A stretch of 64,000 nucleotides of DNA from Vibrio fortis (GTDB lineage Bacteria; Pseudomonadota; Gammaproteobacteria; Enterobacterales; Vibrionaceae). Of this stretch, positions 17,242-26,167 are shown in pieces (the stretch's first letter is position 1; each line of letters opens with the position of its first letter). The position numbers and the translations under genes were made by a program. A model generated the notes under the pieces. It did not search any database, had not been told where the DNA came from, and worked only from the letters and a program-made list of their open reading frames with translations. The stretch is from positions 186,001 through 250,000 of the forward strand of contig NZ_JFFR01000027.1 in the NCBI RefSeq assembly GCF_000695685.1, written 5' to 3'.

Positions 17242-18366
17242 ATGAAGGGAATGATCTTAGCGGCAGGGAAAGGTACACGAGTGAAGCCAATCACTCAGTC
17301 GCTGCCTAAGCCAATGATTCCAATTCTGGGCAAGCCGGTAATGGAATCGATGATTGAGCTCTTTTCACAACACAATATCAATAAGATTGTGATTAATACT
17401 AGTCACCTTGCGGAAGTTATCGAAGGCTATTTTGGCGATGGACACCACTTTGATGTTCAACTTTCGTACTCGTACGAGGGTGAGTGTGTTGACGGCAAGT
17501 ATCAGAGCAAAGCGCTCGGTTCTGCTGGTGGAATGCAGAAGATTCAGCAGTTTTCTGGCTTCTTTGATGAAACTTTTGTGGTTGTTTGTGGTGATGCTTG
17601 GATCGATTTGGATCTTACAGAAGCCGTTCGCAAACATAAGAAGAATGGCGGTATCGCAACCATCATCACCAAAAGTGTCATCTTAGATGAAGTTGAAAAA
17701 TACGGCGTTGTCGTTGCGGACGAAAAAGGGCTAGTCACCAGCTTCCAAGAAAAGCCATCTAAAGAAGAGGCACTTTCTACTCAGATTAACACGGGTATCT
17801 ACATCTTTGAGCCTGCGATCTTTGACTACATTCCGAAAGAGGGTGAATACGATATTGGTAGTGAGCTGTTCCCAATGTTGGTAGAGAAACACGTCCCGTT
17901 TTACGCAGTTGAAATGAATTTCCAGTGGCTCGATGTAGGCAACATTACGGATATCTGGAGTGTGACCAAAGATATCTTAGAGGGAAAAGTTCCCGGTTAT
18001 CGTATTCCAGGCACCCAAGTGAAAGCTGGGGTGTGGGTAGGGATTAATACGGTTGTTGACGTGAATAACTGTAATCTTCAGCCTCCCGTTGTAATAGGTA
18101 GCGGATGCAAAGTCGACCCTAATGCAAAAGTTATAGGTCCTGCACTTATCGGAGCCAATTGTCAGTTGGATGAAAAAGCAGTGGTCGAAGAGTCACTTAT
18201 TTTTGACAACATTCATGTCAAAGAAGGTTGCCATATTAAGCATCAAACCATTTTTGGTCAGTACTGCATTGGTCATGATGGCGAACAGAACCACGACTTG
18301 GACTGGTGCAATTTGAGAACCTACGCCGCGCACAATCGTGTATCTGACATGTTGAATGGTATGTAG
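17242..18366 (+). CDS. NDP-sugar pyrophosphorylase (sugar-1-phosphate nucleotidyltransferase)
   Basis: 374 residues. The N-terminal nucleotidyltransferase domain (1-235) has LAAGKGTRVKPIT, the PKPMIPI segment, the substrate-loop ALGSAGG and the metal Asp in VVVCGDAW. The C-terminal part (about 250-345) has hexapeptide-type turns (VVIGSGCKVDPNAKVIGPAL) forming a left-handed beta helix. The architecture matches GDP-mannose and glucose-1-phosphate pyrophosphorylases; the exact nucleotide and sugar cannot be read. It sits between the STAS and HATPase genes, 11 nt after the former, and presumably supplies activated sugar to the GT2 synthase of the same operon. Confidence 0.88.
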   Translation: MKGMILAAGKGTRVKPITQSLPKPMIPILGKPVMESMIELFSQHNINKIVINTSHLAEVIEGYFGDGHHFDVQLSYSYEGECVDGKYQSKALGSAGGMQKIQQFSGFFDETFVVVCGDAWIDLDLTEAVRKHKKNGGIATIITKSVILDEVEKYGVVVADEKGLVTSFQEKPSKEEALSTQINTGIYIFEPAIFDYIPKEGEYDIGSELFPMLVEKHVPFYAVEMNFQWLDVGNITDIWSVTKDILEGKVPGYRIPGTQVKAGVWVGINTVVDVNNCNLQPPVVIGSGCKVDPNAKVIGPALIGANCQLDEKAVVEESLIFDNIHVKEGCHIKHQTIFGQYCIGHDGEQNHDLDWCNLRTYAAHNRVSDMLNGM

Positions 18367-18381
18367 CAGAGGAGTGTGCCG

Positions 18382-18864
18382 ATGTTAGACGTATTCGAAC
18401 AAGCTTACAAAAGCTCTTTGGAGACTTCGCGACAAGTCGCAGTAGAGCTCAACGATTATTGGTCTGGTATAGGCATTTCTCCCGTGTTAGCCACTCAGTT
18501 AGAGCTGTGTGTGGTCGAGATGGTGAATAACACTTACATACATGCGTATAGCGAGCAAGAAGGCAAGCCAGTCAAAGTAAAGTGCAATCTGAATGAAGAC
18601 TCAGAAACAAAGACCATCTGTATTGACATCATCGATAGAGGCGAACCTATGACACAAACTCAATTGGAAAAGGCTTTGTCCAACGAGTTTGTTGATATGG
18701 ACCCTGATGACGACACTACTTGGGCAACGTCTGGAAGAGGATTCATGATTGTCTCTGCACTGATGGATGACATTACGCTACGTGTAGAAGATGGAGAAAA
18801 CTGCTTCATGATGACCAAGGAACTTGAGGAAAATGACCTCATAGAAAACGTGTGTCCCCCCTGA
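18382..18864 (+). CDS. HATPase anti-sigma-factor-type serine kinase (RsbW-like)
   Basis: 160 residues from the ATG at 18382 with AGAGGAG 7 nt upstream; the GTG at 18376 is too close to that site. GHKL ATPase motifs are visible: N-box ELCVVEMVNNTYIHAY (E and N for Mg-ATP), G1 box DIIDRGEP and a glycine-rich TSGRGFMIVSAL. This is the RsbW/SpoIIAB fold that phosphorylates STAS partners and binds a regulated target. It completes the triad with the REC-PP2C and STAS genes and immediately precedes the polysaccharide synthase gene (53 nt gap). Confidence 0.9.
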   Translation: MLDVFEQAYKSSLETSRQVAVELNDYWSGIGISPVLATQLELCVVEMVNNTYIHAYSEQEGKPVKVKCNLNEDSETKTICIDIIDRGEPMTQTQLEKALSNEFVDMDPDDDTTWATSGRGFMIVSALMDDITLRVEDGENCFMMTKELEENDLIENVCPP

Positions 18865-18917
18865 TTAGAACATTCTAATAAGAGCTGGCTAGGTCAATAA
18901 AATAGGGAAAGGAACAA

Positions 18918-20774
18918 ATGGATAATTATTTTGAGAAATTTGAGCACAGGGTACCACCAGAACCTGTCCCTCATAGTATTCCCAGAGAACTTCTATATCA
19001 GTATTTAGCAACATGTAACTTAACACTTGGCATTTGGTACCTAGGTTGGCGCTGGATGTATGCTCTAAATTATGATGCATTGTGGTTTTCGTTACCTTTG
19101 GCATTTGCGGAGTCTTGTGCATTTATCGGTTCGATGCTTTTCACTTATAACTTGTGGAAAGTTGAGGATGAACCTAAAAAAGCGCCACCATATAAGATTT
19201 CAGAGTGTAGTCTCGACACTGAAGAAGACAGGCCAATTAGTGTTGATGTGTTCTTTCCCAGTTACGATGAAGAACCTGAACTGGTTAAGCTGAGTATTTT
19301 AGACGCACAGAAAATCACTTACCCGCACGATATCACGATCAAAATCTTCATTCTTGATGATGGCAAGCGACCAGAAATGGAAGCGATGGCTAAGGAAATG
19401 GGAGTTGGCTACATTACTCGTGACGGTAATGTTGGCTTCAAGGCGGGTAACCTAAGAAATGCAATGGAGCGCACCAGTGGTGACTTCGTTGTCATCTGTG
19501 ACGCTGATACGCGTCCGTTTTCTACTATTCTTGAAAATACCCTTGGCTACTTTAGAGATCCTACTGTTGCTTGGGTTCAAACACCTCAATGGTTTTTTGA
19601 CTTACCCGAGGGCGAGCGCTTACCTGAATTCCTTGAAAGAAAAATGGGTACATGGGCAAAATCTATCGGTTCAGGTATAGAAAAATTCTATGGTCCGGTA
19701 ACACTTGGCGAAGACCCGTTTGTGAACGACCCACAAATGTTTTACGACGTTATTCAACGCCGTCGTAACTGGGTAAACTCTTCATTCTGTTGTGGCGCAG
19801 GCTCGATCCACCGTCGTGAAGCGGTAATGGAAGCGGCGTTAAGAGCTTACGCAGAGCAGATCACAAAAGAGCAAGACGAAATTGAAGCGCAGATACGTCG
19901 TTTAACCAAAGAAAAGAAGGTTGAACAGTCGGTATCAGATAACCTGCGTGATGAAATCTTGTTTGATACGGAATTTACACCTTACAAGTTCCACGTATCT
20001 GAAGACCTCTATACGTCGATCGTGCTTCACTCTGACCGCGAGCGTAACTGGCGTTCGGTAATGCATCCAAATGTGGAAAGTAAAATGCTTTCTCCACAAG
20101 ACTTACAAACGTGGACCGTACAACGATTTAAGTACTCTGGAGGATCGATTGATATCTTTATGAACGATAATCCGATCTTTCGAAAAGGGCTGAATTTTAA
20201 ACAGAAGCTGATGTATGGTGCGAGTTTCTGGTCTAACTTGTCAGCAATCTGGAACATTGTTTTCTTAGCGTGTCCAATCATCTACTTCCTTACTTCAATT
20301 GCACCAGTAAGTGCCTATGACGTGACATTCTATTTGCACTTTTTGCCTTATGTAATCACAGCTGAGTTGGCGATGATGACAGGTACTTGGGGCGTTGCGG
20401 GATATAAGGGCAAGACGAACTTCCTTTCATTCTTCCCTGTCAACTTGCGGGCACTATGGACAGTGTTGCGCGGGCGGAAGATCAGCTTCCCAACAACACC
20501 GAAAGAGCGACAAACAGGTAACTTCTTCAAGTTAGTAATACCACAAGCGATGGTGTTCGGATTAAGTCTATTTAGTTTGTTGTTTGCGTGGTTTGGTCAT
20601 TCAACCGGTTCATGGGGAGATTACTCTGTGGGCGGTCTCGTTCTAAATACATTTTGGATTCTAAATAACATGTTAGCGATGTGGGGAATGATCGCTGCAG
20701 CATTCTGGACACCACCAGCTGAAAGCGAAGGTGAAGAAACTGCCAATTCAGAGGAGTTGAAGTATGGGGTTTAA
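18918..20774 (+). CDS. BcsA-like processive GT2 glycosyltransferase (membrane polysaccharide synthase)
   Basis: 618 residues. Two N-terminal membrane helices (about 32-50 and 55-77), a cytosolic GT2 domain, then about four more helices (440-460, 470-490, 535-560, 575-600). Catalytic elements: VDVFFPSYDEE, the DDG in FILDDGKRP, DAD (VICDADTRP), a TED-like SED (FHVSEDLYTS) and, where BcsA has QxxRW, a QRFKY variant. No PilZ domain follows, unlike cellulose synthase BcsA. It should polymerise a nucleotide sugar and thread the chain across the inner membrane. A beta-glucan product is suggested only by the neighbouring GH16. A Lys/Glu-rich insertion at about 315-345 is coiled-coil-like. It overlaps the next gene by 11 nt. 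Confidence 0.88.
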   Translation: MDNYFEKFEHRVPPEPVPHSIPRELLYQYLATCNLTLGIWYLGWRWMYALNYDALWFSLPLAFAESCAFIGSMLFTYNLWKVEDEPKKAPPYKISECSLDTEEDRPISVDVFFPSYDEEPELVKLSILDAQKITYPHDITIKIFILDDGKRPEMEAMAKEMGVGYITRDGNVGFKAGNLRNAMERTSGDFVVICDADTRPFSTILENTLGYFRDPTVAWVQTPQWFFDLPEGERLPEFLERKMGTWAKSIGSGIEKFYGPVTLGEDPFVNDPQMFYDVIQRRRNWVNSSFCCGAGSIHRREAVMEAALRAYAEQITKEQDEIEAQIRRLTKEKKVEQSVSDNLRDEILFDTEFTPYKFHVSEDLYTSIVLHSDRERNWRSVMHPNVESKMLSPQDLQTWTVQRFKYSGGSIDIFMNDNPIFRKGLNFKQKLMYGASFWSNLSAIWNIVFLACPIIYFLTSIAPVSAYDVTFYLHFLPYVITAELAMMTGTWGVAGYKGKTNFLSFFPVNLRALWTVLRGRKISFPTTPKERQTGNFFKLVIPQAMVFGLSLFSLLFAWFGHSTGSWGDYSVGGLVLNTFWILNNMLAMWGMIAAAFWTPPAESEGEETANSEELKYGV

Positions 20775-22086
20775 AAAATCGATGGTTAATGCTCGCCATC
20801 ATATTGTGTTCATCTTGGGTTTAGCGACAGCGCTTATTATTGCTTTCAGTATCGAGACTCGTGAATCGGGAAGAGTACTTGGAAACATCACCTTTGAGAT
20901 TCCAGAAGATATCCCATTCAAGTCTTCACGGGTTTTGTCAGAACAGGAATTCGAGTGGGCGAATGTCGCTTGGCAGTATTTCGAGAACAACTACCAAGAA
21001 AATACCGGTTTGGTGAATTCAGTAGATGGTTACCCATCAACGACCATGTGGGATACCGCTTCTTATCTAATGGGGCTCATTTCAGCAGAGAAGATCAATA
21101 TCATCTCAACTGAAGAGTTTGAATTGCGTATGGAAAAGGCATTAACGACTCTAGCGCGTTTGCCTCTTGTTGATGGGGTATTACCAAATAAAGCTTACAA
21201 CACGCAAACGCTCGAGATGGTAGATTACGCTAACAAACCTGTTGAAAATGGTATTGGTTGGTCGGCGATCGATATCGGTCGAATCCTGGTTCCTATGAAC
21301 ATTATGATTTGGCAATACCCGCAATTTAATAAGCAGGTAAACGACGTCCTTAACTACTGGAAAGTGAGTGCGATGCTGGTCGATGGCTATATGTATGGTG
21401 CTCGTCCTACATCAGATGCGAGTGTCATGGAACTGGTACAAGAAGGTCGTATCGGTTATGAAGAGTACGCTTCTAAATCATTAGCCTTGATGGGACGTGA
21501 TGTATTTAACTCTATGAAATATATCGATTACCTAGACATGGTTGATATTTACGGCATCGAAATTCCCACAGATAAGCGTGACCCTTCAAAATTCCACGCT
21601 CATAACTATGTAGTAAGTGAATCTTACATTCTTGATGGTATCGAGTTTGGTGCGGACAGCGTGTCTAAGGTATTTTCACATCGTATTTTCCAAGCCCAAG
21701 AGCGTCGCTATGAAGACACTGGCATTGTTACCGCCGTGAGTGAAGATAACGTCGATGAGGCACCATACTTTGTCTACAACACCGTATTCTCGGATGGTGA
21801 AAAATGGAATGCCATCTCTGACGACGGTAAAGATCAATCACACTTAAAAACACTTTCGACCAAAGCCGCATTCGGTTGGTACGCGCTTTATGATTCAGAT
21901 TACACCGATGTTCTGATCAATGAAGCTTCTGCTCTGTATTCGGATGAGAAAGGTTGGTACTCGGGTCGCTATGAAATTGATGGCCGTACTAACAAAGCAG
22001 TGACAGCAAACACCAACGGAATCGTATTAGAATCATTGGCTTATATTGAAAATGGACCTCTATTGACGATTGGTGAGTTGAAGTAA
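20764..22086 (+). CDS. DUF3131 protein 1 of the polysaccharide operon, membrane-anchored
   Basis: 440 residues starting inside the synthase gene, with GAGGAG 7 nt upstream. A hydrophobic segment at 13-30 has no cleavage site, so it is probably an inner-membrane anchor with the domain in the periplasm. DUF3131 elements: TGLVNSVDGYPSTTMWD (W96, D97), PNKAYNTQT, GIGWSAIDIGRIL, NYVVSESYILDGIE and APYFVYNTVFSDG. All positions conserved among the paralogues are intact here. DUF3131 has no established function; the alpha-helical, aromatic and acidic pattern would suit binding or trimming of a glycan emerging from the synthase, which is inference. Confidence 0.82.
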   Translation: MGFKKSMVNARHHIVFILGLATALIIAFSIETRESGRVLGNITFEIPEDIPFKSSRVLSEQEFEWANVAWQYFENNYQENTGLVNSVDGYPSTTMWDTASYLMGLISAEKINIISTEEFELRMEKALTTLARLPLVDGVLPNKAYNTQTLEMVDYANKPVENGIGWSAIDIGRILVPMNIMIWQYPQFNKQVNDVLNYWKVSAMLVDGYMYGARPTSDASVMELVQEGRIGYEEYASKSLALMGRDVFNSMKYIDYLDMVDIYGIEIPTDKRDPSKFHAHNYVVSESYILDGIEFGADSVSKVFSHRIFQAQERRYEDTGIVTAVSEDNVDEAPYFVYNTVFSDGEKWNAISDDGKDQSHLKTLSTKAAFGWYALYDSDYTDVLINEASALYSDEKGWYSGRYEIDGRTNKAVTANTNGIVLESLAYIENGPLLTIGELK

Positions 22087-22119
22087 ATCAGCGAATTAAA
22101 ATAATAAGAAGGAATTTAT

Positions 22120-23520
22120 ATGCGAACGATTAGTCTTGGCTTGATCACTCTTGCAATCGTTGGTTGCGGTAGTAAATACAATCAATTCTCTGATGATATT
22201 ATTGACCGAAATACACACTGGACCGTCCCTAAGCCTCGTCATGGTGAGTTGACTGAGAAAGAGATGGATATGGCCCGTATCGCTTGGAAGTACTTTGAAA
22301 ATAACTACCAAGAGTCGACGGGATTGGTAAACGCGGTAAACAACTACCCGTCGGTGACATGGTGGGATGCGGCATCCTATCTCGCGGGCATGACCAGTGC
22401 GTATGAATTGGGGATCATCGAAAAAGAAGAGTTTGATAGACGACTCGTTCGCTTCCTAACAACTTTGAATACACTCGACCTATTTATGGGAGAGTTACCT
22501 AACAAGGCGTATAACACCCAGACCGCAGCCAAGGTGGACTACGGTAACCAACCGGGTGAAATTGGGTATTCAGCTCTCGACTTAGGTCGTTTGATGATTT
22601 GGCTTTATATCCTTAAGAATCGTTATCCAGAGTTCGCCACCAGTATCGATTCTGTGATGCTAAGGTGGAACTACTGTAACGTGGTGGACGAAAACGGCAC
22701 CATGTTTGGCGCGCTACTTGAACCCGGAAAAGAGGTGCAATACCTTCAAGAAGGACGTCTCGGCTACGAAGAGTATGCAGCCAAAGGCTTCGAATTGTGG
22801 GGCTTTGATACGACACAAGCAGCAATGGCAGAACCTTACGCAACGATTAACCTATTCGGCTATGACGTTCCATACGATACTCGTGACCCACGTAAACTGA
22901 AAGCGCATAGTTACGTTGTAACTGAAAGTTATGTGTTGGATGGTATTGAAATGGGCTGGGATTTGGTGGAAGACCGAAGCCCCCATGATTCCAGCTATTC
23001 CCACGAGTGGATCGCAGAGTTCGCTCTACAAATCTATCGCGTACAGGAAGAACGTTATAAACAAACGGGTATTATTACAGCACGTACCGAGCACCAATTA
23101 GCCGGCGCACCATATTTCGTGTACGACACCATTTATACGGATGGTTTCGCATGGAACACCATCTCTGAGGTTGGCGAATATTTGCCACAATTCTCTGCGG
23201 TAGCCATCAAAGGCGCAATGGGGATGTGGGTTCTTTGGGATACCGAATATACCGACCTTCTGTTTGATCATGTTTCTACCGCCTATGATCGAGAAAAAGG
23301 TTTCTATGAGGGCATCTTCGAGAATGGTACTGGTCTCATCAACACGTTCACTTCTAATAATAACGGCATCACGTTAGAGATATTATTGTATAAGAAACAG
23401 GGTAAGCTACTTCAATACAAAGACCAGCTGGCACCGAGTTTGTGGGAGAAAGCACTGGAATCACCATTCGGTTATGAAGGCCAGTGTCTGCCTCGTAAGA
23501 AAATCAAACCCGTAGAATAA
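22120..23520 (+). CDS. DUF3131 lipoprotein 2
   Basis: 466 residues with a lipobox AIVGC (Cys16) after a short hydrophobic signal, so it is a lipoprotein; the residue after Cys is Gly, giving no inner-membrane retention Asp. The DUF3131 signature is complete: TGLVNAVNNYPSVTWWD (W82, D83), PNKAYNTQT, IGYSALDLGRLMIW, SYVVTESYVLDGIE and APYFVYDTIYTDG. Close paralogue of the preceding protein. Shine-Dalgarno AAGGAA lies just upstream of the ATG. It is 33 nt after the previous gene and 9 nt before the next copy. Confidence 0.85.
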   Translation: MRTISLGLITLAIVGCGSKYNQFSDDIIDRNTHWTVPKPRHGELTEKEMDMARIAWKYFENNYQESTGLVNAVNNYPSVTWWDAASYLAGMTSAYELGIIEKEEFDRRLVRFLTTLNTLDLFMGELPNKAYNTQTAAKVDYGNQPGEIGYSALDLGRLMIWLYILKNRYPEFATSIDSVMLRWNYCNVVDENGTMFGALLEPGKEVQYLQEGRLGYEEYAAKGFELWGFDTTQAAMAEPYATINLFGYDVPYDTRDPRKLKAHSYVVTESYVLDGIEMGWDLVEDRSPHDSSYSHEWIAEFALQIYRVQEERYKQTGIITARTEHQLAGAPYFVYDTIYTDGFAWNTISEVGEYLPQFSAVAIKGAMGMWVLWDTEYTDLLFDHVSTAYDREKGFYEGIFENGTGLINTFTSNNNGITLEILLYKKQGKLLQYKDQLAPSLWEKALESPFGYEGQCLPRKKIKPVE

Positions 23521-23529
23521 GGTTATTGA

Positions 23530-24912
23530 ATGCTGAAGAAGTGGAGTTTACTTCTGTTATCGGTATCTATATCCGGCTGCGGTGTGGTTTACCAAGGAGT
23601 GACCAACAGTGTTGATTCTTTCAGTCAATCACAAGTGTTTCGACAAGGTCGTCATGCTTCATTGACTGAAGAAGAGCTGATGTGGGCACAAACGGCGTGG
23701 AAGTATATTGATAACAATACCCAAGTCACGACGGGCTTGGTCAACAGTATTGATAACTTTCCTACCACGAATATGGCGGGTCTGGCCGACTATCTTATCT
23801 CGTTGATTGCCGCGAGAGAGTTTGAGTTCATTTCAAACAAAGAGTACGACGAGCGCCTGACTTTAGTACTGAGCTTCCTTAATGAAATGGATCTTAGTTA
23901 TGGCCACGCCCCCAATAAAGTGTACAGCACGCAAAGTGGTGACATGGTTAACTATGGCAACCAACCACAAGATATTGGTTGGTCATCGCTCGATGTCGGT
24001 CGTTTATTAATTGCTCTTGCTATCGTAAAGAGACACTCTCCTGAATTTTCTGAATATGTCGACAAGGCAGTATTGCGTTGGAACTTTTGTGAGTTGATAA
24101 GCCTTGATGGCGAGCTCTATGGGAGCATGATTCAGGACGGTCAATTAATTCGCTATAAAGAAGGCCGCTTGGGACTCGAAGAGTACACATCGTACGGTTA
24201 TTTGGACTGGCAGATTGTGCCTGAAAAAGCGATGAACATTGAGCCTTACGACGTAGCGACGATTTACGATATCGACTTAATTTTTGATGGTCGCGACCCA
24301 CGAGTGTTCAACGTGCTACGTCCAGTTTACTCAACACCTTATTTGTGGATGGGTCTTGAATTCAATTGGGATAAAGTCGGGGACACTACGTCAAGCGACT
24401 CGAAACACACCAACAACACGTTAGCCGCAATGGCCGACGCGATTTATCAAGTGCAAGAGGCTCGTTGGGACAATGAGCGAATCTATACAGCGCGAGGTGA
24501 ACATGTTGTCACTGGTGAACCCTATTTTGTTTACGATGCGATATATGGCTTGGGAACGCCATGGATAACACTCGCGGAAGACGGCTCTTCACACGATGAA
24601 AAAGCACTGGTGTCAACGCGTGTTGCTTTTCAAATGTGGGCTCTGTGGAAAACCGATTATACCGACCGACTGATGACGTTAGTGAAGGAGCTTTATGACC
24701 CCCAAAGAGGGTGGTATGAAGGTCGTTATGAGCTTACCAGTGCTTATGAAAAAAGCATTAGCTTGAAGACCAATGCCGGTGTGCTAGAAGCTTTGCTATA
24801 TAAACAGACCGGTAAACTTTATAAAGCGAACAAGTCAAAAGAGTATCGCGACGTTAAGTTTAACTCTCGTTTTGATCATCCTGGCAAATGTATGGTGGAG
24901 ACATTCCGATGA
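23530..24912 (+). CDS. DUF3131 lipoprotein 3, with altered conserved residues
   Basis: 460 residues with lipobox SISGC (Cys17). It aligns along its length with the two upstream paralogues but has lost key positions: the WD pair of the first motif becomes AG (NMAGLAD, residues 83-84, bases 23776-23781) and the ESY of the (S/T)ESY.LDGIE motif becomes TPY. Other parts remain (PNKVYSTQS, IGWSSLDVGRLL, EPYFVYDAIYG). If those residues are catalytic this copy is inactive and may be structural. The stop overlaps the ATG of the next gene (ATGA), so translation is coupled. Confidence 0.84.
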   Translation: MLKKWSLLLLSVSISGCGVVYQGVTNSVDSFSQSQVFRQGRHASLTEEELMWAQTAWKYIDNNTQVTTGLVNSIDNFPTTNMAGLADYLISLIAAREFEFISNKEYDERLTLVLSFLNEMDLSYGHAPNKVYSTQSGDMVNYGNQPQDIGWSSLDVGRLLIALAIVKRHSPEFSEYVDKAVLRWNFCELISLDGELYGSMIQDGQLIRYKEGRLGLEEYTSYGYLDWQIVPEKAMNIEPYDVATIYDIDLIFDGRDPRVFNVLRPVYSTPYLWMGLEFNWDKVGDTTSSDSKHTNNTLAAMADAIYQVQEARWDNERIYTARGEHVVTGEPYFVYDAIYGLGTPWITLAEDGSSHDEKALVSTRVAFQMWALWKTDYTDRLMTLVKELYDPQRGWYEGRYELTSAYEKSISLKTNAGVLEALLYKQTGKLYKANKSKEYRDVKFNSRFDHPGKCMVETFR

Positions 24913-26099
24913 GGCGCTTAATTACACTTATTTTGTTTGCAGTGTCTTTTCCTATTTGGGCGCTTAGTCAAACCTCCATTGACTTGCTAAGCACACCAAC
25001 GCTTCTTTTGTCCCAAGGCCGTTATTCGCAAGCCGCGACCTTAATGCATCAACAAGCGAACCGGGCACTCAGTCTCGAGAGCCAGATTGGAACCAAAGAA
25101 ATGTGGCAGACGGCCGCACTGGCCGATGCGCTAGCAGCCATGGCGGCAGAGAAAGTCGAAGATCCTGTCGCGTACGAGTATTGGTCGAACAGCGTTAGAT
25201 ACTTTTTGATGGGGGGAAGTAATTGGAATCAATATCGCCAGCAATTACAGGTGGACTATAAAGCATTTGACGCTCAGTTTTCTATCGCAACGAATTCAGA
25301 TGGTCCCTCTGCATACGTGGATGATGCGTGGATCCAATTTTCTTCGTTAATTGATATTTGGGATCAAAAACTAAACTTTTTTAGATACGAGTCTCCGTCA
25401 TCAGGACTGATTCGCAAGCAGCCAGCCAATACAATACCAACCGCAAGCGTACCGAGATCGTCTGGTGAACAGCTCAAACAATACACGCCCAACAGTAAAC
25501 TAATGCTCAATAAGGACTTTTCCAATAAACAGACATTTATTGTCGAACCCACCGAAAATCCTGTTACCGAGAAAAGTGTTATTCAAGAACAACAAGATTT
25601 AACAGGGCAAATAGTTACACCGAAAGGATCTGTTCAGGGAACAGAAGGAACCACGCAACAGCAATTCAGTGGTGGTAAGGTAAGCTCGACTAAAGGTAGT
25701 TTCCATTCGCCAATTACACCTGTTGTGTCGCAAGCCACAGCGCAGAAACAAGCTCAGCAAACAGTGTCTTCTACACCACTAAAATCTGGCGAGACTAATG
25801 TGAATAGTGCTGAGAGTGGTGATGTAACAATTTCAAACGAGACAGGTGTGACGGTAATTACTCCGCTTGGTACACCAGAAGTCATCGTTGAAACAAACGT
25901 ATCGAATACAGAAGAGCTAAATTCCCCTTCTTCACAACCGGTCGCTACGACAAATGTTGAGCCTGTTATGACGGAAACTCCTGTGGTAGCTGAACCCCCT
26001 GCGAGTGCCATTCCCAAGGGAAATTTAGGCCAAGCACCAGTACCAGCAGTTCAAGCTATTCAGAGGCGCAGTTTTGCACCAGTAGAAGATAATCAGTAA
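24909..26099 (+). CDS. Secreted protein with disordered Pro/Thr/Ser/Gln-rich C-terminal half
   Basis: 396 residues from the ATG at 24909, which overlaps the preceding stop and has GGAG upstream; the frame can be read 21 nt further upstream without support. A signal peptide (RRLITLILFAVSFPIWA) leads to a helical domain (about 20-145, TPR-like LLLSQGRYSQAATLMHQ). From about 160 the chain is low-complexity, rich in Pro, Thr, Ser, Gln and Val, with repeats of small motifs such as QATAQKQAQQTV. I recognise no family. A periplasmic or cell-wall-spanning linker role within the polysaccharide operon is a guess based on context. Confidence 0.75.
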   Translation: MRRLITLILFAVSFPIWALSQTSIDLLSTPTLLLSQGRYSQAATLMHQQANRALSLESQIGTKEMWQTAALADALAAMAAEKVEDPVAYEYWSNSVRYFLMGGSNWNQYRQQLQVDYKAFDAQFSIATNSDGPSAYVDDAWIQFSSLIDIWDQKLNFFRYESPSSGLIRKQPANTIPTASVPRSSGEQLKQYTPNSKLMLNKDFSNKQTFIVEPTENPVTEKSVIQEQQDLTGQIVTPKGSVQGTEGTTQQQFSGGKVSSTKGSFHSPITPVVSQATAQKQAQQTVSSTPLKSGETNVNSAESGDVTISNETGVTVITPLGTPEVIVETNVSNTEELNSPSSQPVATTNVEPVMTETPVVAEPPASAIPKGNLGQAPVPAVQAIQRRSFAPVEDNQ

Positions 26100-26167
26100 T
26101 TATTGGTGAAAAACTCATCTTATGTATTAGGCTTATTTATGTGTGTAAATGAATAAGCGAGTTCATC

